A stretch of 64,000 nucleotides of DNA from Camarhynchus parvulus (GCF_901933205.1 NC_044584.1:12069001-12133000); one strand, 5' to 3'. Positions 23,201-37,539 are shown, counted from the stretch's first letter. The notes: generated from the sequence alone by a model not told the origin. A program made the numbers and translations.

Positions 23201-26200
23201 CTTCAGGAAAAGCAATGACACAGCAAATGCAATTCTGATAAAAGCCATGGAAAAGGAACCATAATGCCAAGCACCATCACACAAATCAAAGAGATCAAAC
23301 GTAGGCAACAGCTACATCCCTATCCATGCTCTTCCTGCAGTTTTGTACTGTAGTATCCTGCCACCCAAGCCCCTTTCATCCTGTGATATGATGGTGCTAT
23401 TCTCACTGACTGGGCTCAAAACCTTACTGCTTTGTATGTTTTGAAGTGATCCTGTAAAGAATTCTTTGAAAGCCACTATTAGGATGATGTATGGCCTAAT
23501 TTTTGTTGCTATAGTATTTAGAGTCAGACTTATGACTAGGGAAACAATCTCCCACTCACTTGAAATGCAGGAAAAGCTTTCAGTGCTGCAAGAAAAGGCT
23601 TTCTGGCTGAAAAGCCATATTTTAAAGTTTACAGCTCCTGCTTCTGGCTCAATATTGCTACAGCAGCAAGGAGAGGAGAGCCAGCCTGGCAGGGCTGGGC
23701 AGGGCCCTGGCTGAGGCCACTCCAGAATTCTGCTGTAGCTGCTTTATGGCAGGAGTGTAGCAGCAGTTTATTACCACAAGTACCAAGCTGCCATTCGAAT
23801 TTTTCTACAGTTTTAAAAGCAGCATGTTTTTATTAAGATAGAAATGACTATGAGGAATTGAGTGCATTTTAACACAGGCAGTGAGATGGAATGCCGTAAG
23901 ACTGAGCAGGCCTTTATGGCTGGCAATAGACACCATTGCTATCAGCCTTTTCTGTTGCCTTTCATCAAGTTTAATGTGCATAACCTTGGTGGCAGAACCT
24001 CATCTCACACACTCTGGCCTTGAGACCATATAAACAAATAAATCAAACTAAAGTCAAATCCCAAAGCAGACAGGAGAACCTCCTTTCCTCTCTTCATTCC
24101 ACATATATCTGTTCATATGACAGAGGACCTCAAAGCACTGCTGAACATATGCATTGTACTCTGTGAAAACCAATACTCTTTTTATAAATGAACATAGGAG
24201 AGCCAAATTTAAAACCTTCCTCCAGTTCTGGATGCTTCAGCTCATCTATTTTAGCAGGATTTTCCAAGTGCTAAGCACCAGTTTCAGAAGCAGCTTATAC
24301 TTGTACTTCGCTTCACTGGTGTTCAAACAGACCTTTAGGAGTCATGAACTAGGTTCTCAAGAATTAGGAAATGGCTTTAAAACATTATTTTCAAGGTAGG
24401 AAAAATGTCCTGTTATTAATAATGTACCTTAGATAAATCCAACCAAGCCAATCAGAATAACCTATCAATTTCTTGGATATGTGACAAACTCTTTTACATG
24501 CAACCACAACTCTCCAGTTGGGGTTGTTTTTTTAAGGGGTAGGATTTTTTTCTTCCTTAAGAAAAAACCCATAATTTAGTGCTTTTTCAGTGAAATCCTT
24601 ATATGTTTCCTTCAGAAATCCACAACATATTATCCAGAAGGTCTGTACCAACAGACTGGATGCTAAAATACTTTTTCTTTTTTTTTGTTTTTTGCTTCCT
24701 TGTTTTACTTTAGACATTTTCCCAGCAGTTCTAATCTGTAATAGAATATTAAGCTGTATCTCCTGTAGCTCTGGTGGTCACAGTCACTGATAAGATTTGA
24801 TTCCTACTGTTCTTAAAATGCAAGGGACAGGCTTTGCCAGGGCATGCATGACCTTTCCAAAGCCATGGCCTGGTAGGAGCTGCGTTGATTGCTCTGACCT
24901 GTCAATGGGCAGGAGCTGCAAAGCCTGCAGGAGAACACGTTCTGATGCCTGTAGTTAAATAACAGCACCTCAGGAGAGCACATATATGAAATATCTGAAG
25001 GCTGAAAGGTCACTCTCAATGAATCTCCCCTTTCTTGGGAGCAGGAGTTGCAATTTCCCAGCCTCTCCTCAGGCCGGGCAGGCCGTACCGCAGGGTACGT
25101 ACCCTGGGTCCGCAGGGCTCCAGGCCACTTCAGAAGAGGAAGTATTTTCATAGATATGAGCTTTTCTCCATAATTTATCCAACTTAAAGCAACACCAAAC
25201 TACTGGCAGAAATTAAAAAAAGAAAAACCCAAGGGGTGGAAGTTCTTTAAACCAGCAGTAAGGCCCACCCACCTTTTCACACAGGTTCACAGAGACTTCC
25301 CACTCCCTTTTCTGGGGCCAAGGGCCTCCAAACACCACCCACAGCAAGCAAAGCTTTTATCCCTTCAAACATCCCACAGTCAGAGCTTGAAAAACCTTCC
25401 AAAACTTACCACAACATGCTAGGAACCAAGGCATTCCTCCAAGTTTTTAACCTAGACATCTTGGTACACCCACAGAGCTCTCATCACACCACACTGCTCT
25501 GGCCTGACTCGGCAGCCCCGAGCTCCTGCCCTGCTCCCCTCACTGCCAATTCCTCCAAATCCTCACAGCTCCATGCACCAAGTAACTCCTCACTGAGCAG
25601 AACCTGACTTTCAGGAAAAACAGGAGCTTTCACACATCCCAAGGGCCATAGCTTCTACCTTTGCCTCTTTGTGTTTTATCCTGATTTCCATGCTGCTCTC
25701 CTCCTGCTTTTAGGCACCTCCACACCTGTTCAAATGACAGGTGAAAATCAAATTGATAGCATGTTTCTGTTTGTACATGCTCTGGTCTTCAGACACTTCA
25801 GCTTACTTTTAGGGAAAGTACATTTAGAGTTTCCTGTTCTTAGTCCAAGTGAAGGGAGCTGGTATGGGTGTCAGTCTCTAAGTCTGGTGTGATGCTTTTT
25901 AGACTTTACACATCCATCAGCATAACAACAGGCACATCTAAGAGCTAAACAGGTTTTTTTATCATGAACTGTTTTGTTGCCGGCTTAAAGAGCAAGTGTC
26001 TCAAAACTAGATCTTTTATTACAAACATCATGAGCTTGAAGTAACACAAGTGGTTTACCTTTTACAATTTTTTCCTCTCCTCAAATCGGCCATCTGTTGA
26101 CACCTTCCCTCCCTTGTTTAAAAGCTTTTCTAATCCAGAATGGCATAAGAGACAGAATACTGTAAAGTGCATACATTGAAGTCTGACTGGGTAATTTGGC

Positions 26201-27214
26201 AATAGTCTTACAATAACTGTGTTTCCAAACCCATAGTATACTTTCTCAGTGTTCCAGTTACTATATAAAAAATAATGCTTAAACAGTACAACTTCTGTAA
26301 AAACCTAGAGCAGGCAATGCATTCCTTGACACAACCACACATTTCAAAAATGGGATTTTTATCACAGTATTTCATTTCCAGTCAATCGAGGTCTGCATTC
26401 ATAGATCATTTTGCACACACATTACTCAGCCACTGCTGCTTCTATCTCTAGTCTGGTAAATATGTTTTGCCTTGTGCAAAGGATATATGGGCAACACAGC
26501 CAAGATGAATTCTTGCATTAGTCTTGCAGCCCAGATGACAGTGACATACAGCAAGATATTAGAGCACTATGGTATCAGAAATGTACAGTAAGCCTGAGTA
26601 AAAGATGTAGCCTAGAGTTTTATAGCCTAAGACCCAGGAAAACAAAGATAAAAGGTACACTTCCACTGCAGCATACAGCCAGGTTTAGTCATTCAGAATA
26701 ATACACCACATCAATTAAATTTAACCTATTGATTCATCATCTTCCTGGAGCCAGCCCAGGTGCCTGAGATGACAGCTTGGCCTATTTCATGCAGTGCAAT
26801 AGAGATCAATAAGGAGGTGCTGTGGGGTAGTAGATGGTGCCCATGTGTCTAGCTAAGAAAAAAAGAAAATGTAACTTAGAGTTATCAAATTGTTTTACTG
26901 CTCCTAAATGGACATCACTATTCTATAATGTAATCCAGTAGTAAAGCAGTAGAGAAGTTTGGCTCTTGAAAGTGTTAAAAGGCTGCTGTGATTTTCTAAG
27001 GGGCAGCAGGATGTTGCTCCCAGCAAGTTCCCGGTTCTGGGAGCAGGCTGGTGTCACTTTCATGGGCACACCAGAGGCAGCTGCAGAGCTGTGCATAACC
27101 AGTCTGCCATGAGCAAAGAACACTTTGTTTTTCTACGCTGAGGGGAAATCTTCATTTCTCCTCACAGGCATTAATCCCCTGAAATCAGGCATATTTAAAA
27201 GAGAGTTCAGGTTA
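23201..27214. other. unique noncoding DNA, one CpG cluster
   Basis: Mostly unique AT-rich DNA. The block 23.83-24.01 kb looks like a conserved noncoding element. At 25.07-25.13 kb there is a tight CpG cluster with a 16-bp palindrome, listed separately. Open frames at 24.81-25.15 kb (minus) and 25.42-25.89 kb (plus) show no domain. Confidence 0.5.
25091..25106. other. 16-bp perfect palindrome in a CpG cluster
   Basis: CAGGGTACGTACCCTG reads identically on both strands. Five CpG dinucleotides fall within about 45 bases around it (25.07-25.12 kb), in a window where CpG is otherwise scarce. It could be a binding site for a dimeric factor or chance. Confidence 0.9.
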
Positions 27215-27500
27215 AGCCATTCTTTCTACAGCCCAGCAATGCTGCACATACAGCATTTATGCTTCCAGCCTTATCAGCATTCAAAGCCACATCAGTTTAG
27301 CTAACAGTGCTAACATTTTTAAACAGCTAATGAATTCTGAGCCCAGCCAGCACTACTTTAATTCAAATTTGCCTTATAGTGAGTTCTCTCAGCTCCGCAA
27401 AGAAGGCAGTTTAATGTGCAATTAAGGCTCTCTCTGCTATGTAAGCTGTTCCTATTATATCAAAAATCATAAATGAGAAGAATTAACACATTGGAGAGAC
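27215..27500. other. candidate conserved noncoding element
   Basis: Repeat-free block with alternating AT-rich homeodomain-like words (GCTAATGAATT, TTTAATTC, GTGCAATTAAGG) and GC-richer spacers, typical in texture of vertebrate enhancer elements. Judged by eye only. Confidence 0.25.
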
Positions 27501-30500
27501 AGTGCAAGGTGATGAAGAAGAGGCAAGTTTAGGCAAAATACAGACTGTATCCAAGTTTCAGTCACCTCGAAGACTGTGGAAACACCAAACAGCTCATTTA
27601 ACATTTTATTAGTCAATTTGCCAAAATGATACAGAAGGACCATAGAGTTTTAGCAGAGTTACTGCTGAAATTCCTTCATACGTGACCTGTACTACCCTGT
27701 TCTTATTTGTAAATTTATATGAGATGTCGTAAACACATAGATAAATAACACAGAAACAGTCTTGTGATAGTAAGTAATCCACACAAATTCTATCAGAGCA
27801 ATAAGCTCTCTCAGAATTTTATCCTCAGGGATCCAGATAACCTCATCCAGTGAGGAATTCAATAACTCCATCACTCAAGAACCAGAAAGCAGGATGGTAA
27901 CTGGGTTTGGAGGTAATGCTAGTGAAACTCTACAGATGCAGCTTTTCAAACTGAATTAATTTGATGAGAATAGAACACAGAATCATTTCAGGCTTATTTT
28001 TTGACATCTTTCAAAGTTAGAATACTTCCAAATTTATATGCTTGAAACCCTAGCAACTGCCTCAATTTTCTAATGTAATATCTTTGTGAGCAGAATCCTG
28101 GAAGACAAAAGTTTATTAAGCACATGGCAGTATTATTTAATCTAACTTGGTCTGCAGGCTCAAAACACTTAATCTAAATTCCTATGGAATTAACCATATT
28201 TAGTGTTACTATGACTGAATTTTAATAACCTGAAATTAAAGCTGGGCCAGTTGGAGGAGGGAGGCCTAAAAACTGAGCTACTCATTTTTTGCTTTCAAAC
28301 ACTTGCAAGTTCTTCATTTTTAACAAGTGAGAGAAAACTCCAGGCATGGCAGATATCATAATTTGGCAGGTATTCTATAAAATAAGATGAAGCTAAAAAA
28401 TGATTACTTTTCTTTGTTCCAAATAACTTTCAATTAGAATATTAAAAAAATTTTAAAAGACCAAACTGATCAAGGCATGAAGAAAGAGCACTGCTTTATG
28501 AAAGCTTAGTGGTTTAATGCCAAGTGTCCCACATTTTCTCCCAGCAGAAATATACTGAGGCATTTGATGTTGTTATGGGCTTGTGTGGAAGTGGGAACAT
28601 GGAAAAATTTCAAATAGGTGGCTCACAGCAACACACTGGAAGATGAACTGGAGGGAAAGGCTGAAGAGTGAGAGGGATCTCTTAGAAGAGAAGGAGACAT
28701 GGTAAAAGGGTCACACTGACAGCCTGGGTCAGTGTTCAGTGGAAGAGAGGGAAGAAGTCAAGGAAGAGCTGAATCCAGAGCAGGATGAGCTCAAAGAAAC
28801 TGTCTCAAAAGTTGTCTTAGCAAGTGCACAAAGTAACTCATGTATGCCAGAAGACTCTCCCATTTCAAAACTTAACCTGTACCTGTAAGTGCAAGGTAAC
28901 TGGGACTAATAGACTTTGTAAATCAGGACCAAGGGGGATACAACTGCACTGGCTGCTGTCATTTCTGCTGCTAAGGCTCTAACCACATCTGGGGAGAAAA
29001 ACACATCTGGAAAAAAATTATGGTTTTGGCATGTGATACTAACAGTAAAGTGTCCCAAGTTTTCAGGGGTGCGTTGCCATGCTAAGATTGAGAATCAAAC
29101 AAACATTGTAACTTAGAGAAGCTGCATAACTTCAGGCATTTCTCTTTGACAGGAATGGCCTGTGGGAAGCACATCTCTTATTTATACAGAAAAATTCAGG
29201 CTTCTAAACTGAGGGTCTGCATCTCCACATCGACTCAGGCTGTCAAACATAGCCACAATAAAAAGCACCATCCTATTTGGATTTCTTATTGATCCGTGTT
29301 CTACCATGAATGGCATTATTTTCTTCCTTGACCCCAGTTCAGGGAACAATTTAGAAGCTTTTCAAAATCTGCTTTTCTGTTATTCAGAGACAGATCTGAA
29401 TTTATTGAACAAGAACTCTTTTTACAAATCTTTTTTTCTGGATTATTTTTTCTTTCCATCTTCCTTTTTTGTTCTCCTTCTCCTGTCCCAAGGTGGATGT
29501 GAACCTCAGGCTGCCTGAGGAGCTTTTAAACATTAAACAAAACACATCAGCTTGCCACGTCTGTCTCAGTAGAAAGTCAATATTCACTCCAGGAGCAATC
29601 AAGCACCCAAGCACAGAGGCTATAGCAAAAGGCTGTAAAAAATGTAGTAACAATGCCTGAAAGTGCTTTGAGTAAAGGTTTTCTTGTAAACCTGCAGTTG
29701 AAACCAACTTTATATAAGAAATAACAAAAGCTTTGATCAATCTGATCTAAATTTTGATATTACAAACCCAATATATGGCCAAGTGTAATTTTGAGCCATG
29801 CAATGCACAAGGACCTTCTATCAAGTTTACTGGAATTCTAGTAATAAAGTTTTTGTATAAATTTTGCAACTCTATACCTTTAATGTGAAAAGAATTTTAG
29901 CTAACCTGCATCTCAGGATCTTTATTGCTTCTATAAATGCAAATTGTGAGGAAAATATTGGTTTTCTAGCAGTACAGCTTTGAAAATCTTTACCTAATAA
30001 ACTTATTTCACATATGTCACTGATCATGCACTGGATGAAAAATGCATTTGATCACTACTAATCTCAAGAAGAGTTTCAATGAAGAAATACCTAAGTCAAG
30101 AACAATACACACTATAAATTACTTTTTTTCCCCAGAACAACTCAAAAATAATGCAGTTAACCCAGCAAAGATTTTAACCTTCATCCTATGAAAGTAGAAA
30201 TGCTTTCTTTGTTGTGAAAAATCTGCATAAATAAAATGACTAAAGATTCCAGAGACTTAAAAAATAAATTGCGTATTATTAAATAGCCTAGATAAGTGCT
30301 ACATAGTCTCACCCTTAAATAAGTAACCTTGAGAATAATTTCTGAATCTGGAGATTGGGTGGTCACTGTCAAAGCTACATGCTGAGATGCAGAATGCACA
30401 GGAAATTGGTTCTGGGCTTATCCAACTCATGCCAACAAAGGATAAAAGCACCTGTGTTCTCAGGTACTTGCTGAGGTATAAGGAAGTGATTTAATTTCTA

Positions 30501-33500
30501 TTTAATAGCATTTTGTTTCTTCAAAGGAAAAGGCCAAACTAATTCTACTGTAATTTATCCAATAATTCAGACTTCTTAGAATGCCTTCCATTCTCAGCCA
30601 TGCAGTGCTCCTGGCAAAATGGTGGGGAAAAGAAAAGGAAGAACTCAAAGGAAAAAAAAAGCCATTATGAAGAACTTGGATTTCCTGTAAGGGCTACTAA
30701 AGATTTTGTAACAAACTAGCACCTAACAAGGTAATAATTTCTGTATATGTAACAAAGGCCAAATCCCACCATGACTTAGGAGCATTCTCAGCATTCCCTG
30801 CAGCTGAACCAAGTGAGTGCAACCAAGTCACACCTTGAAATAAAACAAACTCTTGTAGAATGAGAGGTTTATGAGATCAAACAGAAAGCTATTCAAATTA
30901 AAACGGGGTGAAGCAGGTACCTGATATGGGTAGGTACATCAGTGAACAAAACTGGTTTTCATTTTTCCAACAAAAAATTAAATCTTGACATTATAGAGCA
31001 GGATTCAATAAAAGAGTCAGAGACTAATCCTGGGAAACAGGAGTGGGAGGTGAAAACAGGACTTTTACCTGAAATACAATCAGAGTAGCAAGCATTCAGC
31101 TTTCCACTCAAAATTTAGAGAACAACTCAGCCTCAAATCTCTGAAGGTTTATTACATCATCTAAAAAAGTACTCCCCAACACAGAGCATTACACTTGCTT
31201 TCAGACAGAGCACTGCTTAATTTACAGTCTATTCAATAACAAACATGTAAAGGTTAGGATCTACATTCTTGCAAGACACCATTGAAAATCCACCTTTGTC
31301 CATTTTTAAGAGATGCCTTTTTTCTTTGTTCACCATTTACTCCATGTCTGTTCTTTGTACAGAAAAATAAGTAACATGATTCAGTTTGATCAGTGGCCCA
31401 TCCACCCCAGCTTTGCTTTACAGAATCTGCCCCCCAGGTTCTGAGCACAGGTGATCTCAAAGGGGACCCAGGCAGAGCAAGGGATTCATAAAAGGAGTTG
31501 ATGAATCTGACAAGTACCCTGGTCAGCTGAATGCCACCTCTAATGGAATTGTGTCACCAAATGGGCAGATATGATCATGGCAAGAGGCATAACTTTTAAA
31601 TCGACATTTTAAAAGATCACAGAATGAGCTGAAGAATACTCCTGCACCCATCAGCATCCCCAGTGCCACAAAACATATTTTTACTTGATAATGTTAATAG
31701 TAACATTCTCTTGAAGACTTTTTAAGCTCAAGATGATTGGGGAAAGTGCTGAAGGCCTGAGAAACACAAATCTCATTAAAATTGCAATTTTAGTTGTGAA
31801 GAAAGGTTCATTAATATGAGTTAGGCTGTGAGTCAGCAATGCTGGCATCCTTGCTAACACAACAAGGTGGTCTCAGTTCAGGAGCCTTAAATGTGGGAGC
31901 AAACAGCACTAGCAGAACACCGGCTCTGGAGTGTAAACATTTGTCATCAAGAGAAACTGATTCTGCTCCTGCCTGTCTGAGCTTTAAGTCTTCTTATAGT
32001 TTGCAGCATTCGCATAAAAATACTGGGAAAAAATTCTACAATAATGGGTAATGTGCAAACTACAGAGTCAAAACATTTCAGACAAGGAAAGTCACATCAA
32101 GGAAACACCAATTCCTCATGCTTACAGAATATGTAAATATTTTACACTTAGAAAAACATTTAAATGCTCATAATTGCAATGGGTACTTATCCCCTGAGAC
32201 CTCAGTTGATTCAGAAACAGACCCGTCAGCAAACATGCCTGTTCAAATGTAACTTAAAAAAATAAGTGAGAAGAGTAGCTATCATGGAAACAACATTATT
32301 TTACAACAGGTGTCATGGAAACACTCATCAGCCCCAAACAAAGCAGCACCAAAAGAACAACTTCAGCACCTTAAATCAGGATTTACAAGCAGTCACAAGC
32401 TACAAATTATCTACAAATTATGATTATCTGTTGCAGAATTACACAGCCATCTTGCACACAAGCATGACTGTTCTGGAGCTCATGACTTTTTTAAAGCCAA
32501 ACTTCTGTCTTGGCAGCAGAATTTAATCTCTCTTATTTATGGTTCTCCCAAGTCCCCAAACAATTAGGTGGCAGCAGAAAGAGGGAGGCACTGACAGAGG
32601 CTGATGTCTCTTCCCACGCCACAGCCATCGGGCACTCCTCCTTTCTGGCACTGCAGTCAGGGTGGCATCACAAGGTCGTGATGATTTGTAGCACCAGAGG
32701 ATTGCAGAAGCCTCAGGCAATTGTCAGAAGCCTTGGCTTCCTAGTAGGGCTCACTGAATTATTTCCAAATTTATTACTATGGCAAACAGCTGCCAAATAA
32801 TCTCAGTGCCCAGAAAGGCAGAGAGGAGTGAATTAAGTTCAGAGGAAATGCAAAGTTTCTGTCTATCCAAGATGTCACCATCACATCAACACAGGTTGAT
32901 TTACTTTTTACTGACCCAGCTGCATCCTTTCAGTGCCTGATCATTCTGGAGGCCATGAGGAAGATGACACTTCTCCAATAACAGGTTAATTATAAACTTG
33001 TATAGCAGGAGACAAAATAGTGATGTTAGAGATCAAGATTCTCCCTAATACTTATTGAGGAGAAAAGAAAGGGTATTTCTGCAGCTTTACTTAGCAACTG
33101 TTAAATGGGTACAAAAGGCAAACCCTGAGTTAGAGACTGAGGGGCTGTATAACAGAGCAGTTACAGCACACCTGGAACACAAACACCAGTTTTTAGTTCA
33201 CATTTCCTCTTTCCTCTGCCTCTGCTTACTCATCTCTAAAGGAGAACTGCAATTTCTTACAATCTTAGCTGATACATTTGGAGGCTTTTGATATTTGAGA
33301 GACATGACCAAGATGGGCTGTGGCTGTGATTGTGACTGAGGAATGGTTTGCCAAGGCAGGGAGTGCACGTGCCACCAGTGTGTATGCAGTGCAAGCCAAA
33401 GTGACTTTCTGTCCTCACGCAGCTCATTTTCCTGCTGATGGAAGGACACAGGGATGGTCCCACCTAGAGCCTTCGGAGAAGCCAGGGACTCAGTGGTGAC

Positions 33501-36500
33501 CTCCAGGATTCTGGTGTTGGGGGTGTAGGCAGCCCAAGGCCCAGTGAGACCACCCTGAAATAGAGATTTTAGCAGCATATGAGGGGGTTGGAGAGGAGAG
33601 GAGGCTGCTGTGACGGAACATGCAGCAACAATGATCTTAGGGTAAAGGCACCAGCTATTCCCAAGGGATTAACAACTACAGCAGAGCCACAGTGACAAGC
33701 AAGGAGCCAGGCATGGTAAAGAAGACAGATTGAGAACTTCCAAGGTCTAGTGATCATGGTAATTTTAACTTCTAAATTTTCCTGAGGTTATATTAACTTC
33801 TAAATGTTCAGAAAAAGCAATTCTAATTTATTAAGACTTCTTAAGAAATCCACACTTGAATGCAAGTGATAGAAAACTGATAGTAATCAATTGTTTTCTA
33901 CAGCAGCTGGGAATGGAGCAACAAAAAAGCATTTAACTCATGGATAAAGACAGAGCTTCAGTCAGCCTGCAAACCACACCTGAGTAATTTTTGAGGAGTG
34001 AAATCACTCAAACCTTAATCAGTATTCATGCTGAAATTTCTGTGAGTTGAGTTTTGTGGCTGTCTCAGCACACACCTAAAGCATCATAAAACCTGCAAGA
34101 ATCAGCAGTAAATAAATGTATAAATAGTTGTTTGACATAAAGGATCAAAATTCTTTACAAGCATTCAGTCCTTGGATGGATGAGGCCAGCATCTGATAAG
34201 ACAGGAATATATAAAAGAAAAGCAGAATTAAACATCAAATTGCAGAACACTTACAGGCAGTACTACCTTTTCCCTTCTAAGAAGTCTTGAAAAAGAGAAG
34301 CCTCTTCCCATGTTGATTCTTTGGGCCTGGTTCACAACACCACCACACTTTTACTGTGATCAGGTAGGATTAAGGACCTCATCTGAAAGCAGCCTTAATA
34401 AGGGCCTCTCCTCTGTGCAATTTACCCATCTATGTTCTCAAATTTAAGTCATAATATTTAATACCTCATTCCCACATAATATCTGTGAAAAGAGATGAAA
34501 ATAAACATCTCAGGAGTGGAAAGTCTTATTTTCATGGCAGCACTGATGGTAATAGAAACCTCAGAGATAACGGTAACATCATTCTCCTCTGCAAGGCCAC
34601 TCACCAGTATTTGTGCTATCAAGGAAAAACAAATAAAGGAAACCAGGAGGAATCCAGTTCCTAAGCAACGCTGTATTTCTGTACCCCACTCAGGCTCTGG
34701 CAGAGGTTTATCTTGCTCCAGGGCTCTGAAACAGGACACAAAAGGTCTGTGGGCCTGTCTGGGATGCACAGTCCAGCTTCCAATGGCACCTTATTAAATC
34801 ACACTCTTCTTGGGCGGTTATTACTAACCTGTATGATGAAAATAATTTCTTTTCCTTTTTCCAGGCCTTTGTGTTTCTCATCTATCTACCCAATAGAGCC
34901 ATCAGAGCAGTGATCAGACCTTTCTGTGGCTGCACAATGCCAGGCAACAGGAAGCCCTGAATTCAGAGGGAGGATCTCTGATGTGACTGCAATGCAAAAT
35001 GTAACAGCACCAAAAGCCTGGACAAAAAGCCCAAATTTTCCTCCTGCCAGTTGCTACATTTGGTGTTTGTTTCTCTGAACACTTCACCTGCAGCTAACAG
35101 AGCTTCTCCCGCAACCAGAATCAGGTTAAATTGCAGCACTGCCACAGACCAAGAGCACAAGAGGGCCAGGAGGTGAGGAGTCTCCCTGTGCACAGGAGAA
35201 CCACCCAATACACCCTGGTTAGAAACTGCTGGCCTCCTGTCAGCCCCTCGTGCATGCCAGTGTACCAGGACCTGTGGAAACAAGAATATCTGCCATCTGT
35301 TCAGGAAGATGTGGCACAACTAAAAACATCCAGGTATGGAGGGGAAAACAAAATCACCTTTTCATAGTTATCACTATTTCTTACACTAGCCACAAAGCAG
35401 TGGCATAGACCACCAAAACATCACTGTTACAGGACAACAAACCAAAAAAAACTGTTTTTCCTTAGCACACGGACACACACAAAATGCATCTTCTGATTGC
35501 ATAAAGCTCCATGGGCAATTTTGTAGAAGGATTATTTTGTCTTCATGCAGTTGCCTAGTGATAATATTTGTCCATCTGTTGTAAGGCACATTTCCATATC
35601 CAAAGGCACAGTACACATTGCCATGTGCTGGAAGGGATGCAGGATTCTTGCCTTGCAAATCAGCCCATTGATCACGATGAAAAATGGCAAAATGCCAATA
35701 GTTCATGCACTGAGACATCTCAAGGATTCACAGCTGAATAGCTATTTAAATTATAAACCTACCCTACTTCAAGTCATATTTAGAGCTAAGTATCACCAGA
35801 CTAACAACTTTTTCAGCAGTAAAATGTTCTTTATAAGTAATAAGCAATGTAAATTTTTGCAAGCTGAAGCATAAAGCCATAACTATACAAATAATCACTA
35901 CATATAAAAGTAGAACTTTTGACCTCAGCACAGTTATTTCACTCAGAGGAATACTTCTATTTATGAAAGGTGTATTTGTTCTGGCCCCACTTCTTCTAAT
36001 GATGCTCTGCTATAATTACAAATAGATGTGAGGTTGATTTGAATTATTTCTTTTGTTCCTAAAATTGGCATTTGCATCTAAGCATTGCTGCACAAAGTCC
36101 AGGTTGTTCCACTACATGACTTTAACCACAAGCGGAAAATGCTCTCCAAACAAAACTTGTCCTATATATCTTATGTTTCAACAGCAAAACCACCCATCAC
36201 TAGATGGAAATTATCACCTTACTATTAATCTAATGTTTCATCAATTACAGCAATTGAACAGATGTCATTAGTGGGCCTGGGCTTACTCTAGTGAAAGCAC
36301 AAGTGCTTTCTGAATCCCAGACAGATGAAATTTCAATTCTCATCCTGATTTTCAGGAGTCCCATGTACTCCTGCCTTTCTAAACTACATCAGCAAGACTG
36401 CAGCATTCAGTTACAAACAATTAGCACCAAAGAAACACAGGTTTAATCTTTATGGAGATGTTTGCAGCATAGGCAAAGCACAGCACTCAGAGTTCATCAC

Positions 36501-37277
36501 TAGTGACTTTAACCCAGTCTAGAAGAGCCAGACTTCCAAGTGGTTAAAGCTAATTTAGATTAGATGCTAATTTAGGTCTGGGCCTCTCCTGTGAGCAGCC
36601 TGTGCCATATTGGTGCTTTGGTGATATGGGATTACAATCAAAAGAATTAAGGAGCAGCTACCTAATTAATTTCAATTAATGGTATTTAAAGACACACAGC
36701 TATATACAAACCAGGTTCCCAGCACCAAGTGCAATAACACTTCATGCACAGAGTGCCCATAGCATGGCCACACTGACATGCACGTGGCTGGCACCACAGC
36801 CCTGCCTTTGCCTATGTGAGCAGCACAGGAGGTCCCTTGTCCCCTCTCTGGTACAGTGTGGAACACATCCTGCCCTCTGCCTGGATCACTGCTGCCAGGG
36901 AGGCATGCAGGATGGGCAAAAAACAGCTCCAATGAAAGCTTCAAGGTATGAGAAATGCAGTTTTCCAATATTTTCCTTCCAAGAGCTCTGCAGCCCCTCT
37001 GGCCAGTGCAGGTCTCTGACACAGCCACGGGTGGCTCAGCTCTCCCAGGGGACAACTTCCATGGCTGTCACTGGGCTTCCCACATGGACAGTGAGGGGCC
37101 AGAGAACCCACTGCTATGGAGAGTCCCACTGAAGGGACATTTTTGCATGGTAAGACACCTTAGTGCTGCTGGGGCTTATCTGAAGCCCTTGATACCCCAT
37201 GGGAACCTTGCTGTAAGAAGCTTCTCCTTTTTTTGTACCCAAGTCCTGCATTTACCTCAGTGGTGCTGCTCAGGGAC
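27501..37277. other. unique noncoding DNA, no gene seen
   Basis: Nearly 10 kb of unique, AT-rich sequence. A purine-rich stretch lies at about 28.62-28.82 kb and a tandem 11-bp unit (CTACAAATTAT twice) at 32400-32421. GC-richer patches at 33.3-33.6, 35.0-35.3 and 36.7-37.1 kb carry short overlapping frames on both strands without domains. No transposon family was recognised. Confidence 0.55.
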
Positions 37278-37535
37278 TGTGGGACATCAGTATCCTAGCT
37301 GAGGTAGTCACAATACAAAACAACACTCCATTTCCAGAAGTCAAACCCCATTTTTATTCTAGCCTGCATACTTTTTATACATTCTTTAAAAACTCCTAAG
37401 TTTACACTTTACTCATTGGTCAGAAGAGACAAACAAAGCTTATTGGAATAGACAGTTGCAGGTTTCTCTTATTTATCCTCCTCTCTTTCTTGGTTTCTAT
37501 GTCAATGACCTTGGTAGGAAATTCTCTCAGGGGTA
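37278..37535 (-). mobile_element. LTR-like relic of an endogenous retrovirus
   Basis: Read on the minus strand, the block has the order expected of a retroviral LTR: two CCAAT boxes (plus-strand 37442-37446 and 37415-37419), a TATA box (TATAAAAAG, 37371-37379), a polyadenylation signal AATAAA shortly downstream (37353-37358), then a GT-rich segment running to a possible CA terminus at 37278. The close TATA-to-AATAAA spacing is characteristic of LTRs with a short R region. Internal retroviral genes are absent, so this would be a solo LTR or fragment. The right (5') boundary is uncertain and no target-site duplication was found. A real promoter of a minus-strand transcript is the alternative. 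Confidence 0.5.
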
Positions 37536-37539
37536 AACA

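Noticed and set aside
27965..28020. Possible CR1 tail around ACAGAATCATTTCAGG
   Set aside because: Only the first ten bases resemble the CR1 end. The following GGTTGGAA and AAGATC blocks are absent.
28620..28820. Purine-rich stretch as a possible coding or triplex-forming region
   Set aside because: All three plus-strand frames contain stops, and the purine bias is interrupted too often by pyrimidines for a convincing triplex tract.
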